From NCBI GenBank assembly GCA_002095075.2, contig LVCE01000002.1, positions 124,001-188,000 on the forward strand: a stretch of DNA of 64,000 nt, written 5' to 3'. The notes below the pieces were generated by a model. The model saw only the letters and a list, made by a program, of their open reading frames with translations. It was not told where the DNA came from and did not search any database. Both the position numbers and the translations under genes were made by a program. Source of the stretch: Francisella endosymbiont of Ornithodoros moubata (GTDB taxonomy: Bacteria; Pseudomonadota; Gammaproteobacteria; Francisellales; Francisellaceae). This document shows, piece by piece, positions 17,751 to 28,014 of this stretch (position 1 is its first letter; each line of letters opens with the position of its first letter).

Positions 17751-19013
17751 ATGGGTTTTAGGAATAATAATTTTTGTGCTGTAGATTTGGGCTCACACAA
17801 AATAACGGTCGCGATTGGTCAACTTGCTGAGAATAACAGTATAAAAATATTGGGAGTTAGCCAGAAACAGTCAAAAGGGATCAAACAAGGTTCTGTAATT
17901 AATCTTGAAATGGCTATGGAAACGCTTAATGCTGCACTTGATGAGGCTAAAATTATAGCAGGTGTAGATGTTAAGGAAATTACTCTAGGAGTTAGTGCTC
18001 CTAGTATTAGTGGTTTTAACTCATATGGTTTAGCAGCAGTTGAAAACGGTGAAGTCAGTATTGAAGATTTAGCTATGGCTATTAAGACTGCAAAAGCAGT
18101 GCCGATGTCAGCTGATACAGAGATGTTACATGTTTTACAAAGAGATTATATTGTTGATGGTCAACCTGGTGTTACTGAGCCGATTGGCATGTTTGCAGTA
18201 AGGCTAGAATCTAATGTTCATATAATAGTAGCATCATCACGCTTATTGCAAAATGTACGTAAATGTGTTTCAAACTGTAGTTATACTATTAGTAATCTTG
18301 TTGTTGAGCATTTAGCTGCTAGTAGCGCAACCCTTACTGATAATGAAAAAGAAATGGGTGTTTGTCTTGTAAATATTGGCGCTGATTCAACAAGCTTTTC
18401 AGTGTTTGTTGATGGTGGTATTTGTTACACATCAAGTATTAAGACAGGTGGTGCAAGTATTTCTTCAGATATTTCTAAAGTATTTAGGCTTCCTATCGAA
18501 GCAGCTGAGAGTTTGAAGTTACAATATGGTTATGCTGCAAGTAAATATCTTAAAAACCCTGATGAAAAAATAGATATACCAAACTCGTTAGGTAATGCTA
18601 AAAAAAGAATATCATTGCAGGACTTGTCTTTGGTTATTGAAGCTAGAGTGGAAGAGATATTTGAGTCATTATATCGAGAGTTAGATCAACATCGCCTGTT
18701 AGAAGTCATATCATCTGGGATTGTATTTACTGGTGGTGGAGCTAAGCTTAAAGGTCTCGCTAGACTTGCCGAAGATATGTTCAGGCTACCAGTAAGGGTT
18801 GGTGGTCCTATTGAGGTCTCTGGTGCTAATGAGGTTGTTCATAACCCATCTTATGCAACAGTTGTTGGGCTACTAAAGTATGCAGCTGAAAATAGTGATA
18901 CAAGTAATGAGCAGAAGATTGATGAAGATGTGATGGAAATAGATGAAAATACAGGTAAATCTAAGAAAAAGATAATCTCATCTGTAAAAGTCTGGTTTTC
19001 TAATAATTTTTAA
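17751..19013 (+). CDS. ftsA: Cell division protein FtsA
   Basis: FtsA is an actin-like ATPase that anchors FtsZ filaments to the inner membrane. The 420-residue protein shows the phosphate-1 motif AVDLGSHKITVAIG near the start, the phosphate-2 part CLVNIGADSTSFSVF, the adenosine motif GIVFTGGGAKLKGL, and a C-terminal amphipathic tail (KKKIISSVKVWFSNNF) for membrane binding. It stands 44 bases before ftsZ in the usual order. Confidence 0.95.
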   Translation: MGFRNNNFCAVDLGSHKITVAIGQLAENNSIKILGVSQKQSKGIKQGSVINLEMAMETLNAALDEAKIIAGVDVKEITLGVSAPSISGFNSYGLAAVENGEVSIEDLAMAIKTAKAVPMSADTEMLHVLQRDYIVDGQPGVTEPIGMFAVRLESNVHIIVASSRLLQNVRKCVSNCSYTISNLVVEHLAASSATLTDNEKEMGVCLVNIGADSTSFSVFVDGGICYTSSIKTGGASISSDISKVFRLPIEAAESLKLQYGYAASKYLKNPDEKIDIPNSLGNAKKRISLQDLSLVIEARVEEIFESLYRELDQHRLLEVISSGIVFTGGGAKLKGLARLAEDMFRLPVRVGGPIEVSGANEVVHNPSYATVVGLLKYAAENSDTSNEQKIDEDVMEIDENTGKSKKKIISSVKVWFSNNF

Positions 19014-19057
19014 GTTAAGTAGTTTAAAATGGTGAATCTAAAGTAAAGGAGTAAAAT

Positions 19058-20203
19058 ATGTTTGATTTTAACGATTCAATGGTTTCAAATGCTATAATTA
19101 AAGTTGTTGGTGTTGGTGGCGGTGGTGGTAATGCTGTACAGCATATGTGTGAAGAGGTTTCTGATGTTGAGTTTTTTGCCCTGAATACAGATGGTCAGGC
19201 ATTATCAAAATCAAAAGTTCAAAATATATTACAAATCGGTACAAACCTAACAAAAGGTTTAGGTGCTGGTGCTAACCCAGAGATTGGTAAGAGAGCAGCA
19301 ACTGAAGATAGAGCAAAAATTGAGCAACTTTTAGAAGGTGCTGATATGGTTTTCATCACTGTTGGTATGGGTGGTGGTACAGGTACAGGTGGAGCACCTG
19401 TAGTTGCAGAAGTAGCAAAAGAAATGGGCATACTTACTGTAGCTGTAGTTACTAAGCCTTTCCCTTTTGAAGGACCAAGAAGAATGAAAGCAGCTGAGCA
19501 AGGTATAGATGAGCTGATAAAGCATGTTGATTCGATAATTACTGTGCCAAATGAAAAACTTCTAAGTGTGCTTGGTAAGGGTGCATCGCTAATAGATGCG
19601 TTTAATGCGGCAAATGATGTTTTAGGTAACGCTGTAAAAGGTGTATCCGAGCTTATCACTCAACCTGGTCTTATCAATGTTGACTTTGCTGATGTTAGAG
19701 CAGTTATGACTAATATGGGTCTAGCAATGATGGGTATGGGCGAAGCTATTGGCGAAAATAGAGCTAGAGAAGCTGCAGAAGCTGCTATCTCAAGCCCACT
19801 TTTAGAAGATATTAATCTTGACGGTGCTAAAGGTGTAATTGTAAATATTACAGCTGGTATGGATATGTCTATCGGTGAGTTTGAAGAAGTTGGTGAAGTG
19901 ATTAGATCTTTCATCTCTGACGAGGCTATCGTGATAGCTGGTACAGTTATCGATCCAGATATGACTGATTCTATGAAAGTGACAGTTGTTGTTACTGGTA
20001 TAGAGAAAGTTGCAATGAAAAGAGGCTTTGGTGTAGAGAAGACATCTAGCCAGCAACAAGGTGCTTCAAGCTTTTCAAATAAAACATCTGCACCTTTCTT
20101 AAGAAAAGAGACTGAGATTGTTACTGGTGCTAGTAATACTCCAAAAACTGATTCTGATGATGTAAATAAATTAGATATTCCTAGTTTCTTAAGAAGAAGA
20201 TAA
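19058..20203 (+). CDS. ftsZ: Cell division protein FtsZ
   Basis: FtsZ is the tubulin-like GTPase of the Z ring. The 381-residue protein has [16 protein letters not shown] (nucleotide binding), the tubulin signature [13 protein letters not shown] at about residue 105, the T7-loop region with [11 protein letters not shown], and the conserved C-terminal peptide [10 protein letters not shown] that binds FtsA and ZipA. A strong ribosome site (AAAGGAG) precedes ATG 19058. It is followed 26 bases later by lpxC. Confidence 0.97.
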   Translation: MFDFNDSMVSNAIIKVVGVGGGGGNAVQHMCEEVSDVEFFALNTDGQALSKSKVQNILQIGTNLTKGLGAGANPEIGKRAATEDRAKIEQLLEGADMVFITVGMGGGTGTGGAPVVAEVAKEMGILTVAVVTKPFPFEGPRRMKAAEQGIDELIKHVDSIITVPNEKLLSVLGKGASLIDAFNAANDVLGNAVKGVSELITQPGLINVDFADVRAVMTNMGLAMMGMGEAIGENRAREAAEAAISSPLLEDINLDGAKGVIVNITAGMDMSIGEFEEVGEVIRSFISDEAIVIAGTVIDPDMTDSMKVTVVVTGIEKVAMKRGFGVEKTSSQQQGASSFSNKTSAPFLRKETEIVTGASNTPKTDSDDVNKLDIPSFLRRR

Positions 20204-20229
20204 TAAAAAACAAAAATTAAGAGAGAATA

Positions 20230-21087
20230 ATGAAACAAAAGACTATAGCAAAAGAATTTTCTGTAATAGGTGTTGGTTTGCATTCTGGTGTAGATGTTTC
20301 TATGACTGTTAAGCCAGCTGGTGTTGATAGTGGTATAGTGTTTCGTCGTGCTGATTTAACCCCAGTTGTTGATATCAAAGTTTCTCCATCTAGTCTTAAA
20401 GAAGCTATAATGTGTACTCTTTTAACAAAAGATGGTGATCAAAATCTATCAGTATCAACAATTGAGCATTTGATGTCTGCATTTGCTATGTTTGAAGTTG
20501 ATAATGTATTGATTGAGGTTAATGCTCCAGAATTACCAGTAATGGATGGTAGCTCTTATGAGTTTACACAGTTATTAAAAGAGGCTGGTATTGTTGAACA
20601 AAATTCTGCTAGAAAAGGTATAAAAATCTTAAAACCTGTAAGAGTTGAGTATGAGGATAAGTTTGCTGAGGTTTTACCCAGTGATACATTAAAATATGAG
20701 TTTAAGATTCACTGGAATCACCCTGTAATTGCGGCAACAAATGATCACATAGTTTTTAAGTATGATCTTGATGAGTATATTAATATGGTTTCAAAGGCTA
20801 GAACATTTGGTTTCTATGAGCAGCTTGCCTACTTACATCAAAACAATCTTGCTAAAGGAGCATCGTTAGATAATGCTGTTGGTATTACTAATGAAGGTGT
20901 CCTTAACGAATGTGGTTTGCGTTATGATGATGAGTTTGTCAGACATAAGCTTCTAGATGCGATTGGTGATTTCTATGTTGGTGGTTATATATTAGGTCAT
21001 TTCAACTGTTTTAAGTCAGGTCATACTCTTAATAACAAGCTTCTACATACTATCTTTGCTGATAAAGGTGTGTGGGAATATATTTAG
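20230..21087 (+). CDS. lpxC: UDP-3-O-acyl-N-acetylglucosamine deacetylase
   Basis: LpxC is the zinc deacetylase of the first committed step of lipid A synthesis. The 285-residue protein shows GVGLHSGVDV at the start, STIEHLMSAF (zinc His and catalytic Glu), HKLLDAIGDFYVGGY (zinc His and Asp) and GHFNCFKSGHTLNN (catalytic His). It is slightly shorter than E. coli LpxC (305). Its place after ftsZ is the standard one. It ends 13 bases from the convergent dnaX gene. Confidence 0.96.
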   Translation: MKQKTIAKEFSVIGVGLHSGVDVSMTVKPAGVDSGIVFRRADLTPVVDIKVSPSSLKEAIMCTLLTKDGDQNLSVSTIEHLMSAFAMFEVDNVLIEVNAPELPVMDGSSYEFTQLLKEAGIVEQNSARKGIKILKPVRVEYEDKFAEVLPSDTLKYEFKIHWNHPVIAATNDHIVFKYDLDEYINMVSKARTFGFYEQLAYLHQNNLAKGASLDNAVGITNEGVLNECGLRYDDEFVRHKLLDAIGDFYVGGYILGHFNCFKSGHTLNNKLLHTIFADKGVWEYI

Positions 21088-21100
21088 TTTTGTCTTAATC

Positions 21101-22741
21101 TTAATCTGTTAAAATTATATTTTGTTCTTTTATATCGATTGCTAGAGCTTGTTTAATAAGTTTTGTATTTTCATCGTTATGGATTTTATTTATAGCATTT
21201 TCACGCTTAATCTCAGAAGGTGATTTTTGACTAGCAGAGATTTTATTCGTTGATAGATTTTTTATATCTAACCTGAAACTAGCATTATTAAGATACTTAC
21301 CAATACTTGCTTGAAGTTTGACTATACTCTGAGGATCAAACTCAAGAATTTTTTTAGCATCTTCATTAAGTTGAATTTCAAATGTTTCACCATTGTCACT
21401 GATAAGATGACTATTAAAAGCTAGTGTTTTTGTGAAGCCTTTTAGTTTTATTCTATTAAGGAGATTAAACCATTTTCTGTCTAATGACTGTTCTTGAGTG
21501 TTCTCAGTAACTGTTGAATTATTATTTTGTGTTACAACTGATTTTACAATTTGTTTAGTTTGTTCTGGCTTAAATGTATTTTTAAGCAAGCTTATATTAT
21601 TTCTAGCAGTTATTGCGTTAGCATCTGTCTTAGAGGTTTGGGCTTTATCAGTTAGGTTTTTTTTTTGAAACGCTATAAGTCTCAGTATAGCCATAGTTAC
21701 ACCAGTTTCGAAATTTGGTGCTAAAGCAATATCTTTTTTGGCAGTTATTGTGAGTTGATACAAAAAGTGTGATTGCTCGATTGATATTTTCGCCAAAATA
21801 TTATTGATTATATCAACATCAATATCATTAATAGCATCTAATGACTGTGTAAAGCTATAGATACAGCAAGCGAACCAAATTTCGGCGATTTTATCTAGTA
21901 CAGCATCGGCACTACTTTGTGTAAGTGCTAAATTTTTGACTGTTGGAAGTATAGTACTTGGATCATTATCAATAATCGCATTGATAATACTATATATTTC
22001 TTCACTATCGATAATTCCAAGCATTTGCTTAATTTGAGCATGCTTAAGTTCACCACTACAAAAGCTAATAGCCTGATCAAGTAAACTTAAGGCATCTCTT
22101 AAGCTTCCTTTAGCATGATAAGCTATATACTCAAGTGACTGCTCATCTGAATTTATATTCTCTTTAGCTAGGACTATTTTTAGTTGATCCTTGATATCAG
22201 CCTGTGAGATATGTTTAAGATGAAGTTGTATACATCTGGATAGTATCGTAACAGGGATTTTATGATAATCTGTAGTTGCTAAGATAAATTTAACATACTC
22301 TGGTGGCTCTTCAAGGGTCTTTAGCAAAGCATTGAAGCTTTGCTTAGATAGCATATGTACCTCATCAATTAGATAGACTTTATATCGCCCTTGTGATGGC
22401 ATATATTGAATATTATCCAATATCTCTTTTGTCTCTTCAACACCTGTGCGTGAAGCAGCATCAATCTCAATCAAATCTATAAAGCTATTATTATTGATTG
22501 CTACACAGTTTTCACATTTGTTGCAAGGCTCAGCAGTAACACCAGTTTTACAGTTTAGACATTTTGCCAAGAGTCTACCAAGTGTTGTCTTACCAACTCC
22601 ACGAGTACCTGTAAATAGATAAGCATGGTGGACTTTTTGAGTTTCTAGAACATGTACTAAACTATTAAGAGTATGCTGTTGTCCAGCAACTTCTGAAAAT
22701 GACTGTGGACGATATTTCCTTGCTAATGCTTGATATGACAT
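21101..22741 (-). CDS. dnaX: DNA polymerase III tau subunit (and likely gamma)
   Basis: DnaX is the motor subunit of the clamp loader. The 546-residue protein has Walker A FTGTRGVGKTTLGRLL (about residues 43-58), a four-cysteine zinc module (CLNC, CNKCENC), Walker B LIDEVHMLS, sensor 1 LATTDYHKIPVTILSRC, and domain III to about residue 358. The tau-specific C-terminal part follows. A run of ten A at codons 359-362 could produce the shorter gamma form by slippage. It is shorter than E. coli tau (643), mainly in the linker and C-terminal domains. Confidence 0.94.
   Translation of the reverse strand: MSYQALARKYRPQSFSEVAGQQHTLNSLVHVLETQKVHHAYLFTGTRGVGKTTLGRLLAKCLNCKTGVTAEPCNKCENCVAINNNSFIDLIEIDAASRTGVEETKEILDNIQYMPSQGRYKVYLIDEVHMLSKQSFNALLKTLEEPPEYVKFILATTDYHKIPVTILSRCIQLHLKHISQADIKDQLKIVLAKENINSDEQSLEYIAYHAKGSLRDALSLLDQAISFCSGELKHAQIKQMLGIIDSEEIYSIINAIIDNDPSTILPTVKNLALTQSSADAVLDKIAEIWFACCIYSFTQSLDAINDIDVDIINNILAKISIEQSHFLYQLTITAKKDIALAPNFETGVTMAILRLIAFQKKNLTDKAQTSKTDANAITARNNISLLKNTFKPEQTKQIVKSVVTQNNNSTVTENTQEQSLDRKWFNLLNRIKLKGFTKTLAFNSHLISDNGETFEIQLNEDAKKILEFDPQSIVKLQASIGKYLNNASFRLDIKNLSTNKISASQKSPSEIKRENAINKIHNDENTKLIKQALAIDIKEQNIILTD
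21657..21666 (-). other. A10 slippery tract in dnaX, candidate gamma-form site
   Basis: On the coding strand CAA AAA AAA AAC CTA holds ten consecutive A just after clamp-loader domain III. One extra A gives QKKKPN then TGA; one fewer gives QKKT then TAA. Either slip ends the protein at about residue 362-364, close to where a gamma form should end. Confidence 0.5.
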
Positions 22742-22904
22742 TTACAAATTAATTTATTAGAAAATCCTATGATAAATGATAACAGAATTAGACTAAAATA
22801 ATAAGAGGGTATTTAGATAACGTTTGAATAGTCTCTATTTGCAAAATTTAGCGTAAAAATATAGAATTTATATACAAATTATTACATTTAGAAAATCTCA
22901 AAAA

Positions 22905-23997
22905 ATGGAATCTATAAGTTATAAACTTGTGTTAAAAGATCTAATGGCCCGTATTAAATCTTTACATGACTACCTTTGACTATGATGCTAAGAAAGAAAA
23001 GTTAACAGAAGTCCTAATGGAACTAGAAGATGGCTCTATTTGGGACAATCCAGAGTATGCACAAAGTTTAGGTAGACAAAAAGTTGAACTAGAAAATGTT
23101 GTAAATAGTTGTGAGTATATTTCAGAGACATTGGAAACTCTTAGCGAGCTTTTAGAATTGGCAGAGCAGGATGAGTTACTAATACAAGAAATTGCTCGAG
23201 ATACACAAGATGTGGCTAGTGAAATTGAGAAGCTTGAGTTTCGTCGCATGTTTTCAGATAAAATGGATGCTAATAACGCATTCTTGGATATTCAGTCAGG
23301 TTCTGGAGGTACAGAAGCACAAGATTGGGCAGAGATGCTAATGCGGATGTATATGCGTTGGGCAGATAGTCATGGTTTTAAGGTAAGTGTTGATAATGTC
23401 TCAGATGGAGATGTTGCAGGTATAAAAGGATGTACGCTAAAAATAGAGGGTGAATATGCTTATGGTTGGCTGCGTACCGAAACTGGTATTCATAGGTTAG
23501 TGCGCAAATCACCTTTTGACTCAAACAGTAAGCGTCATACATCTTTTGCATCGGTGTTTATCTCACCTGAGGTTGATGATGATATTAATATTGAAATAAA
23601 TCCTGCTGATTTACGAGTTGATACCTATCGCGCATCAGGGGCGGGTGGTCAGCATGTCAACAAAACTGATTCAGCTGTGAGAATAACGCATATTCCAACA
23701 AATATTGTGGTGCAAAGTCAAAGCGATAGGTCACAGCATAAAAACAGAGATAACGCGATGAAACAGCTTAAGTCAAAGCTATATGAGATGGAACTACAAA
23801 AGCGTAATGCTAAAAAGAATGCTCTTGAAGACTCAAAGGCTGATATTGGTTGGAGTAATCAAATTCGTTCGTATGTGCTTGATCAGTCCCGTATTAAAGA
23901 TCTAAGAACAGGAGTGGAAAACACCAATACTCAAGCAGTATTAAATGGTGATTTGGATAAGTTTATTGAGGCTAGCTTGAAAAGTGGGTTAAAATAG
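22905..23997 (+). CDS. prfB: Peptide chain release factor 2 (programmed +1 frameshift)
   Basis: RF2 recognises UAA and UGA and releases the finished peptide. The first 24 codons start at ATG 22905 and end at CTT TGA (22974-22979). A +1 shift onto GAC at 22978 continues as [13 protein letters not shown] to 23997, for 363 residues, close to E. coli (365). The main part has the RF2 anticodon-like tripeptide in [12 protein letters not shown] and the catalytic GGQ in [16 protein letters not shown]. Low RF2 makes ribosomes pause at the TGA and shift, so the gene controls its own level. Confidence 0.94.
22971..22980 (+). promoter_or_regulatory. RF2 autoregulatory frameshift site TAC CTT TGA C
   Basis: The slippery CTT followed by TGA C is the conserved recoding core. 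The six bases before TAC are CATGAC, so the AGGGGG-like Shine-Dalgarno stimulator found three bases before CTT in E. coli is absent here. Confidence 0.85.
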
Positions 23998-24014
23998 GTT
24001 TTATAAAAAGAAGG

Positions 24015-24056
24015 TTTCGCTACTTACTAGTAAGTTTTAGCGACATGGTTTTTTCA
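24015..24056 (+). terminator. Probable prfB terminator
   Basis: TTTCGCTACTTAC and GTAAGTTTTAGCGA form a hairpin with a small bulge around a TA loop, followed after GACATGG by TTTTTTC. It begins 18 bases past the prfB stop. Confidence 0.6.
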
Positions 24057-24083
24057 TATCGGAAAAGTATGCAAAACTGCCTA

Positions 24084-24193
24084 GCACTTGCTATCGCTTA
24101 TTTGCATGATAATTGTATCTACAAAACTCGCGTAAGCTCAAACAGTTGTAGATACTTTTCATTATCATTAGCAAAAGCTAACCGCAAAAGTGC
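24084..24193. repeat. 110-bp imperfect palindrome between prfB and lysS
   Basis: The inner arms GTATCTACAA (24115-24124) and TTGTAGATAC (24146-24155) are perfect complements around a 21-base loop. The outer arms also pair: the reverse complement of 24084-24114 and the sequence 24156-24193 share ATTATCAT, GCAAA, AAGC and GTGC with a few gaps. Transcribed, it would form one long hairpin 20 bases before the lysS start. It could be a small mobile palindromic element or a leader structure; I cannot tell which. Confidence 0.6.
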
Positions 24194-24213
24194 AAAAAAT
24201 ATAGGATATAAAG

Positions 24214-25896
24214 ATGAGTAGTAAATTAAAAGATTCGATAAAAACAGCGATAAAAGAATATTTAGATGCTAATGATATAACAGTTAAAGATGCTGTTAGA
24301 GACAAGATTAGAGAGCAAATTAGTAAGTTTTTAGGCGAAGTAAGCGAGATAAATGAGCAGGTTAAAGAACAAGTTGTAGCACTTGTGAAAGAGCATGTAA
24401 CAGAGCTGCAAGAAAGCTTACAAATCGCCTTGAGAAAAGAAAAGCTAAAAACTTTAGCTCAGCAAAATAATGGCATAAGCCATCCAAATAGTTTCCGAAG
24501 AAATGCTGTTGCTACAGAGTTACAAGCTCGCTATGCTGATAAGACTAAGCAAGAATTAGAAGAGCTAGATAACAAACAACAGTATAGTCTAACAGGTAGA
24601 GTAGTTCTACGCCGTGTCATGGGTAAGGCATCTTTTATAACACTACAAGATTACACTAGTAGAATCCAAATTTATCTAAAAAAGAGTGACTTACCAGAAG
24701 GGCAATATGAAACTTTCAAAAATCTATGTGATTTAGGTGATATTGTAGGTATTTCAGGAACTATGTTTAAGACAAATACTGGTGAGCTTTCTGTAAAAGC
24801 AAGTCATTTCGAGATCTTAACGAAGGCGATTCGCCCGCTACCAGATAAATTTCATGGTTTAGCATATCAAAAGATGAGATACCGCCAGAGATATGTTGAT
24901 TTAATTACGAATGAAAAATCGCGTGAAGTTTTTAAGGTGCGTTCAAAAGTTGTAAGTTTTATTCGTAAATATTTTGATAAATTAGATTTCATGGAGGTAG
25001 AGACGCCAATGATGCATGTTTTACAAGGTGGTGCTACTGCTAAGCCATTTAAGACACATCACAATGCTTTAGATATGCCATTGTATTTGCGTATTGCTCC
25101 AGAACTTTATCTAAAAAGACTAGTTGTTGGTGATTTTGAGCGTGTTTATGAGATAAATCGTAATTTTAGAAACGAAGGGGTATCTTCGCGCCATAATCCA
25201 GAATTTACAATGCTAGAGTTCTATATGGCGTACGCTGATTATAACGATCTTATGGATCTAACAGAAGATATGCTTTCTAAGCTTGTACAAGAAGTTATTG
25301 GTAGTGAAGTACTTGAGTATGGAGAGTATAAAATCAACTTTGGTGGTAAGTACGAGCGTATCTCAATGGTTAATTCAATTGTTAAATATAATGATGATAT
25401 TACCAAAGAAGATTTAGCAACTTTTGAATCAGCTAAAAAGATTGCTGAGAAACTAAAAATAAAAGTCGAGGCTTACCATGAGCTTGGACACTTGATAAAT
25501 GAGATATTTGAAGAAACTGTTGAACATAAGCTCATTCAGCCAACATTTATCACAGATTATCCAGCAGTAGTTTCACCACTAGCGCGTAGGCAAGATGGTA
25601 ATCTGGAATTTACAGATAGATTTGAGTTCTTTGTTGGAGCGCGTGAAATTGCAAATGGTTTTTCTGAGCTTAATGATGCTGAGGATCAAGCAGAGCGCTT
25701 CAGAAAACAAGTTGAAGCAGCTGCCTCTGGTGATGATGAGGCAATGCCGTATGATAAAGATTATATCCGTGCTCTAGAGTATGGTATGCCTCCTACAGCA
25801 GGTCAAGGAGTCGGTATTGATAGACTTGTGATGTATTTAACGAATTCACAATCTATTAGAGATGTGATTTTATTCCCGCATATGAAGCCAGAGTGA
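24214..25896 (+). CDS. lysS: Lysyl-tRNA synthetase, class II
   Basis: LysRS charges tRNA-Lys. The 560-residue protein has the anticodon-binding OB fold ([21 protein letters not shown]), motif 2 [20 protein letters not shown], and motif 3 [17 protein letters not shown] near the C-terminus. [20 protein letters not shown] covers motif 1. An extra N-terminal block of about 75 charged, helical residues precedes the point where E. coli LysS (505 residues) begins; ATG 24214 after GGATATAAAG is the only well-placed start. The extra helices could bind tRNA or partners. Confidence 0.94.
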   Translation: MSSKLKDSIKTAIKEYLDANDITVKDAVRDKIREQISKFLGEVSEINEQVKEQVVALVKEHVTELQESLQIALRKEKLKTLAQQNNGISHPNSFRRNAVATELQARYADKTKQELEELDNKQQYSLTGRVVLRRVMGKASFITLQDYTSRIQIYLKKSDLPEGQYETFKNLCDLGDIVGISGTMFKTNTGELSVKASHFEILTKAIRPLPDKFHGLAYQKMRYRQRYVDLITNEKSREVFKVRSKVVSFIRKYFDKLDFMEVETPMMHVLQGGATAKPFKTHHNALDMPLYLRIAPELYLKRLVVGDFERVYEINRNFRNEGVSSRHNPEFTMLEFYMAYADYNDLMDLTEDMLSKLVQEVIGSEVLEYGEYKINFGGKYERISMVNSIVKYNDDITKEDLATFESAKKIAEKLKIKVEAYHELGHLINEIFEETVEHKLIQPTFITDYPAVVSPLARRQDGNLEFTDRFEFFVGAREIANGFSELNDAEDQAERFRKQVEAAASGDDEAMPYDKDYIRALEYGMPPTAGQGVGIDRLVMYLTNSQSIRDVILFPHMKPE

Positions 25897-25901
25897 ATTA
25901 A

Positions 25902-26714
25902 ATGCTAAAAAACTTTCTTAAATCATTGTTTGAAAATATCTATACTCCTGAAATTGACCCTTTAGAGTACATACAAAAATTTGTCAGGCCAAGCTATAAA
26001 CAAATAGTTGATGGTCATGAGATTGACTATGCAGGGTTTATCAAACATATAAACAAGCAGAGCGATTACCTAGAATAAAGGTGGTTATAGTAATGATTTT
26101 GAGACTAAACTTATAACTACACCACCTATATTTAATGCTATTCAAGAAAGATACCAAATATTTAGACAAAAAATATTAGAATTAGTTGATAATGCAAAAA
26201 TTTTATCTGTTCCTGCAGGTTTTTACCAGAATTTTCAGAAGAGCTGATCTTATCTAAAAAATTTTCAAATCGATGCTTATGATCTTGATGCAAGCTGTGC
26301 AGAAAAAAGTGGATTATCAAAACTTGGGAATGTTAAATATATTATTGAAGTGTTTTTAACTTAAAAATTGAGAATTGTTATGATGCAATAGTTAGTAATG
26401 GTCTTAATATTATCTTAAAACTAATGAAAAGGTACAAAAAATTTTTCAGATTTTAAGTGACTTTCTAAAACTAGGAGGAACGCTTATTTGTAGCTTTATA
26501 GCTTATTTAGATAAAGTGAATATTAAAAGTTCTGAAAATGCAAAGTTTGGTAAAGAAGTTTTTAGAGATATACTAAATGTAACTTAGATAAAAACCCATT
26601 CACAAGATGAGTTTTATCAGATACTTTCAGATTGAGGTTTTAAGTTTTAATATTAAAGAAATTATCTATGATAGCCAGAAGATGTTTCCAACTGCAGTTG
26701 CTATTAAGAAATAA
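25902..26714 (+). pseudogene. SAM-dependent methyltransferase-like protein, broken
   Basis: Translation from ATG 25902 (MLKNFLKSLFENIYTPEIDP) stops at TAA 26076-26078. Further pieces in shifting frames follow: RYQIFRQKILELVDNAKILS, VPAGF, IDAYDLDASCAEKSGL, FLKLGGTLICSFI, and EIIYDSQKMFPTAVAIKK up to TAA 26712-26714. The order (glycine loop position, acidic residue after strand 2, GGTL after the middle) suggests a class I methyltransferase. Several stops and frameshifts break it. It starts five bases after lysS. The substrate is unknown. Confidence 0.55.
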
Positions 26715-26723
26715 TAATTATTA

Positions 26724-27226
26724 CTAACGATCGTCATCGTAACTAGCTTTATGGGATTTACCTTCAATATATGAAGCAAAAGCAATTAGTAGTGCAGAAA
26801 CCACAAAGACAATATGGATAACAGCTGACCACATTAAATCTCTATCAGTTGTCTGAGAAACTTCAAGAATTTTTTTAGTAAAGAAATAGAAGATATACCA
26901 ATAATTGAACCGGCGATCTTTAACTTAACAGCATTAGGTGAGAGCTTTTTGATCCAGACTGGTTGGCCACCACTTTTTTTATCTAGATTCATCTTGCTTA
27001 CAAAGTTTTCATAACCACTAATTACTACTATTACTACAAGATTAGCAACTAATACAACATCACAGAGAGTCAAAGCAAGAATTATTAACTGATCTTCGTT
27101 AAAGCTTTTAAAAGAGGTAAATAAGTGATGTAGTTCATAATATATCTCGTATATAAAACCAAATAAAATTAGTGATAAAAGCAGATAAATTGGTGCCTGA
27201 ATCCAACGGATACCAAAGATAAACAT
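26724..27226 (-). pseudogene. YqhA / UPF0114 membrane protein, single frameshift
   Basis: The first 109 or so residues (from MFIFGIRWIQAPIYLLLSL) show two or three membrane segments and the SPNAVKLKIAGSIIGISSIS segment of the UPF0114 (YqhA) family. In the T7 run at 26870-26876 the frame breaks. Adding one base restores KKILEVSQTTDRDLMWSAVI and a last helix ending SYDDDR at 26726, giving 167 residues, the normal family length. Function is unknown. With one homopolymer change it could be a sequencing error, phase variation or a recent loss. Confidence 0.75.
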
Positions 27227-27368
27227 CTCAATTATTGATAATATTTTGTTTATAAATTTAGTTATGCGTTGATCCTTATTGAGTTTACAAAAATTACTTA
27301 ATTAATAAAGATATATGAATTAAAAATTAAAAGCAATAATATATTTCCTCATAAAAAATCTCTAAGTA

Positions 27369-27835
27369 TTATAACGGATAAGCTTTAACTAATATGGGGT
27401 AAGTAAAGAATATAAACTGACCTATATTGACGAGATAATGACAAATAATATTTACTTCAATCTTTTTTGTCTTAGAATATAAAGTGCCATATATAAGGCT
27501 AGCTATAAATGCTAGTACTGCAAAATGAATTCCTGCAAATGTGATATGAATAAATGCAAATGCGAATGATGTGATTATTACTGCTATAATTGGATTAAAA
27601 TATTTTTGGAGTCTTGATTGAATAAAGCCTCTCCAGAAGATTTCCTCAAATAGACATGTAAATATCAAATTTACAAAAATAAATATTAAAGTATAGTACG
27701 TTAGTTTAAAATCAATTTTTTTGAAGTCAAATAGGTAGCTTATAGGAATTATGATGAATACTCCTATTAAGCCATAAAAACCCTGATTTTATAACTGGTA
27801 ATAGTTTGCTTAAACTTTTCAAAAGCCTAATTTAT
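27369..27835 (-). pseudogene. CPBP (CAAX/Abi) intramembrane metalloprotease, N-terminus broken
   Basis: The open part has the CPBP motifs: FEEIFWRGFIQSRLQ (paired Glu and Arg), FAFAFIHITF (motif 2 His) and CHYLVNIGQFIF (motif 3). Upstream the frame stays open to TAA at about 27788 (GFYGLIGVFIIIPISYLFDF), then shifts (KLLPVIK) and loses its start. Such membrane proteases process peptides, or act in self-immunity, in other bacteria; the substrate here is unknown. With part of the first membrane region lost it is probably inactive. Confidence 0.65.
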
Positions 27836-28014
27836 GATGAAAAAAATAATAAAAAATATGTTGGTATAATAGAGTTTTAGTTTAAATATAGGCTAAAAAG
27901 AATAGTATCTTTTGAAATTTGGATGTTTTTAATTATACATATATTATTGAAACCGGGGGAAAATGCATGTAGTTAATAAATAGAATCACTATAGTAATAT
28001 TAAAGAAAAATAAA

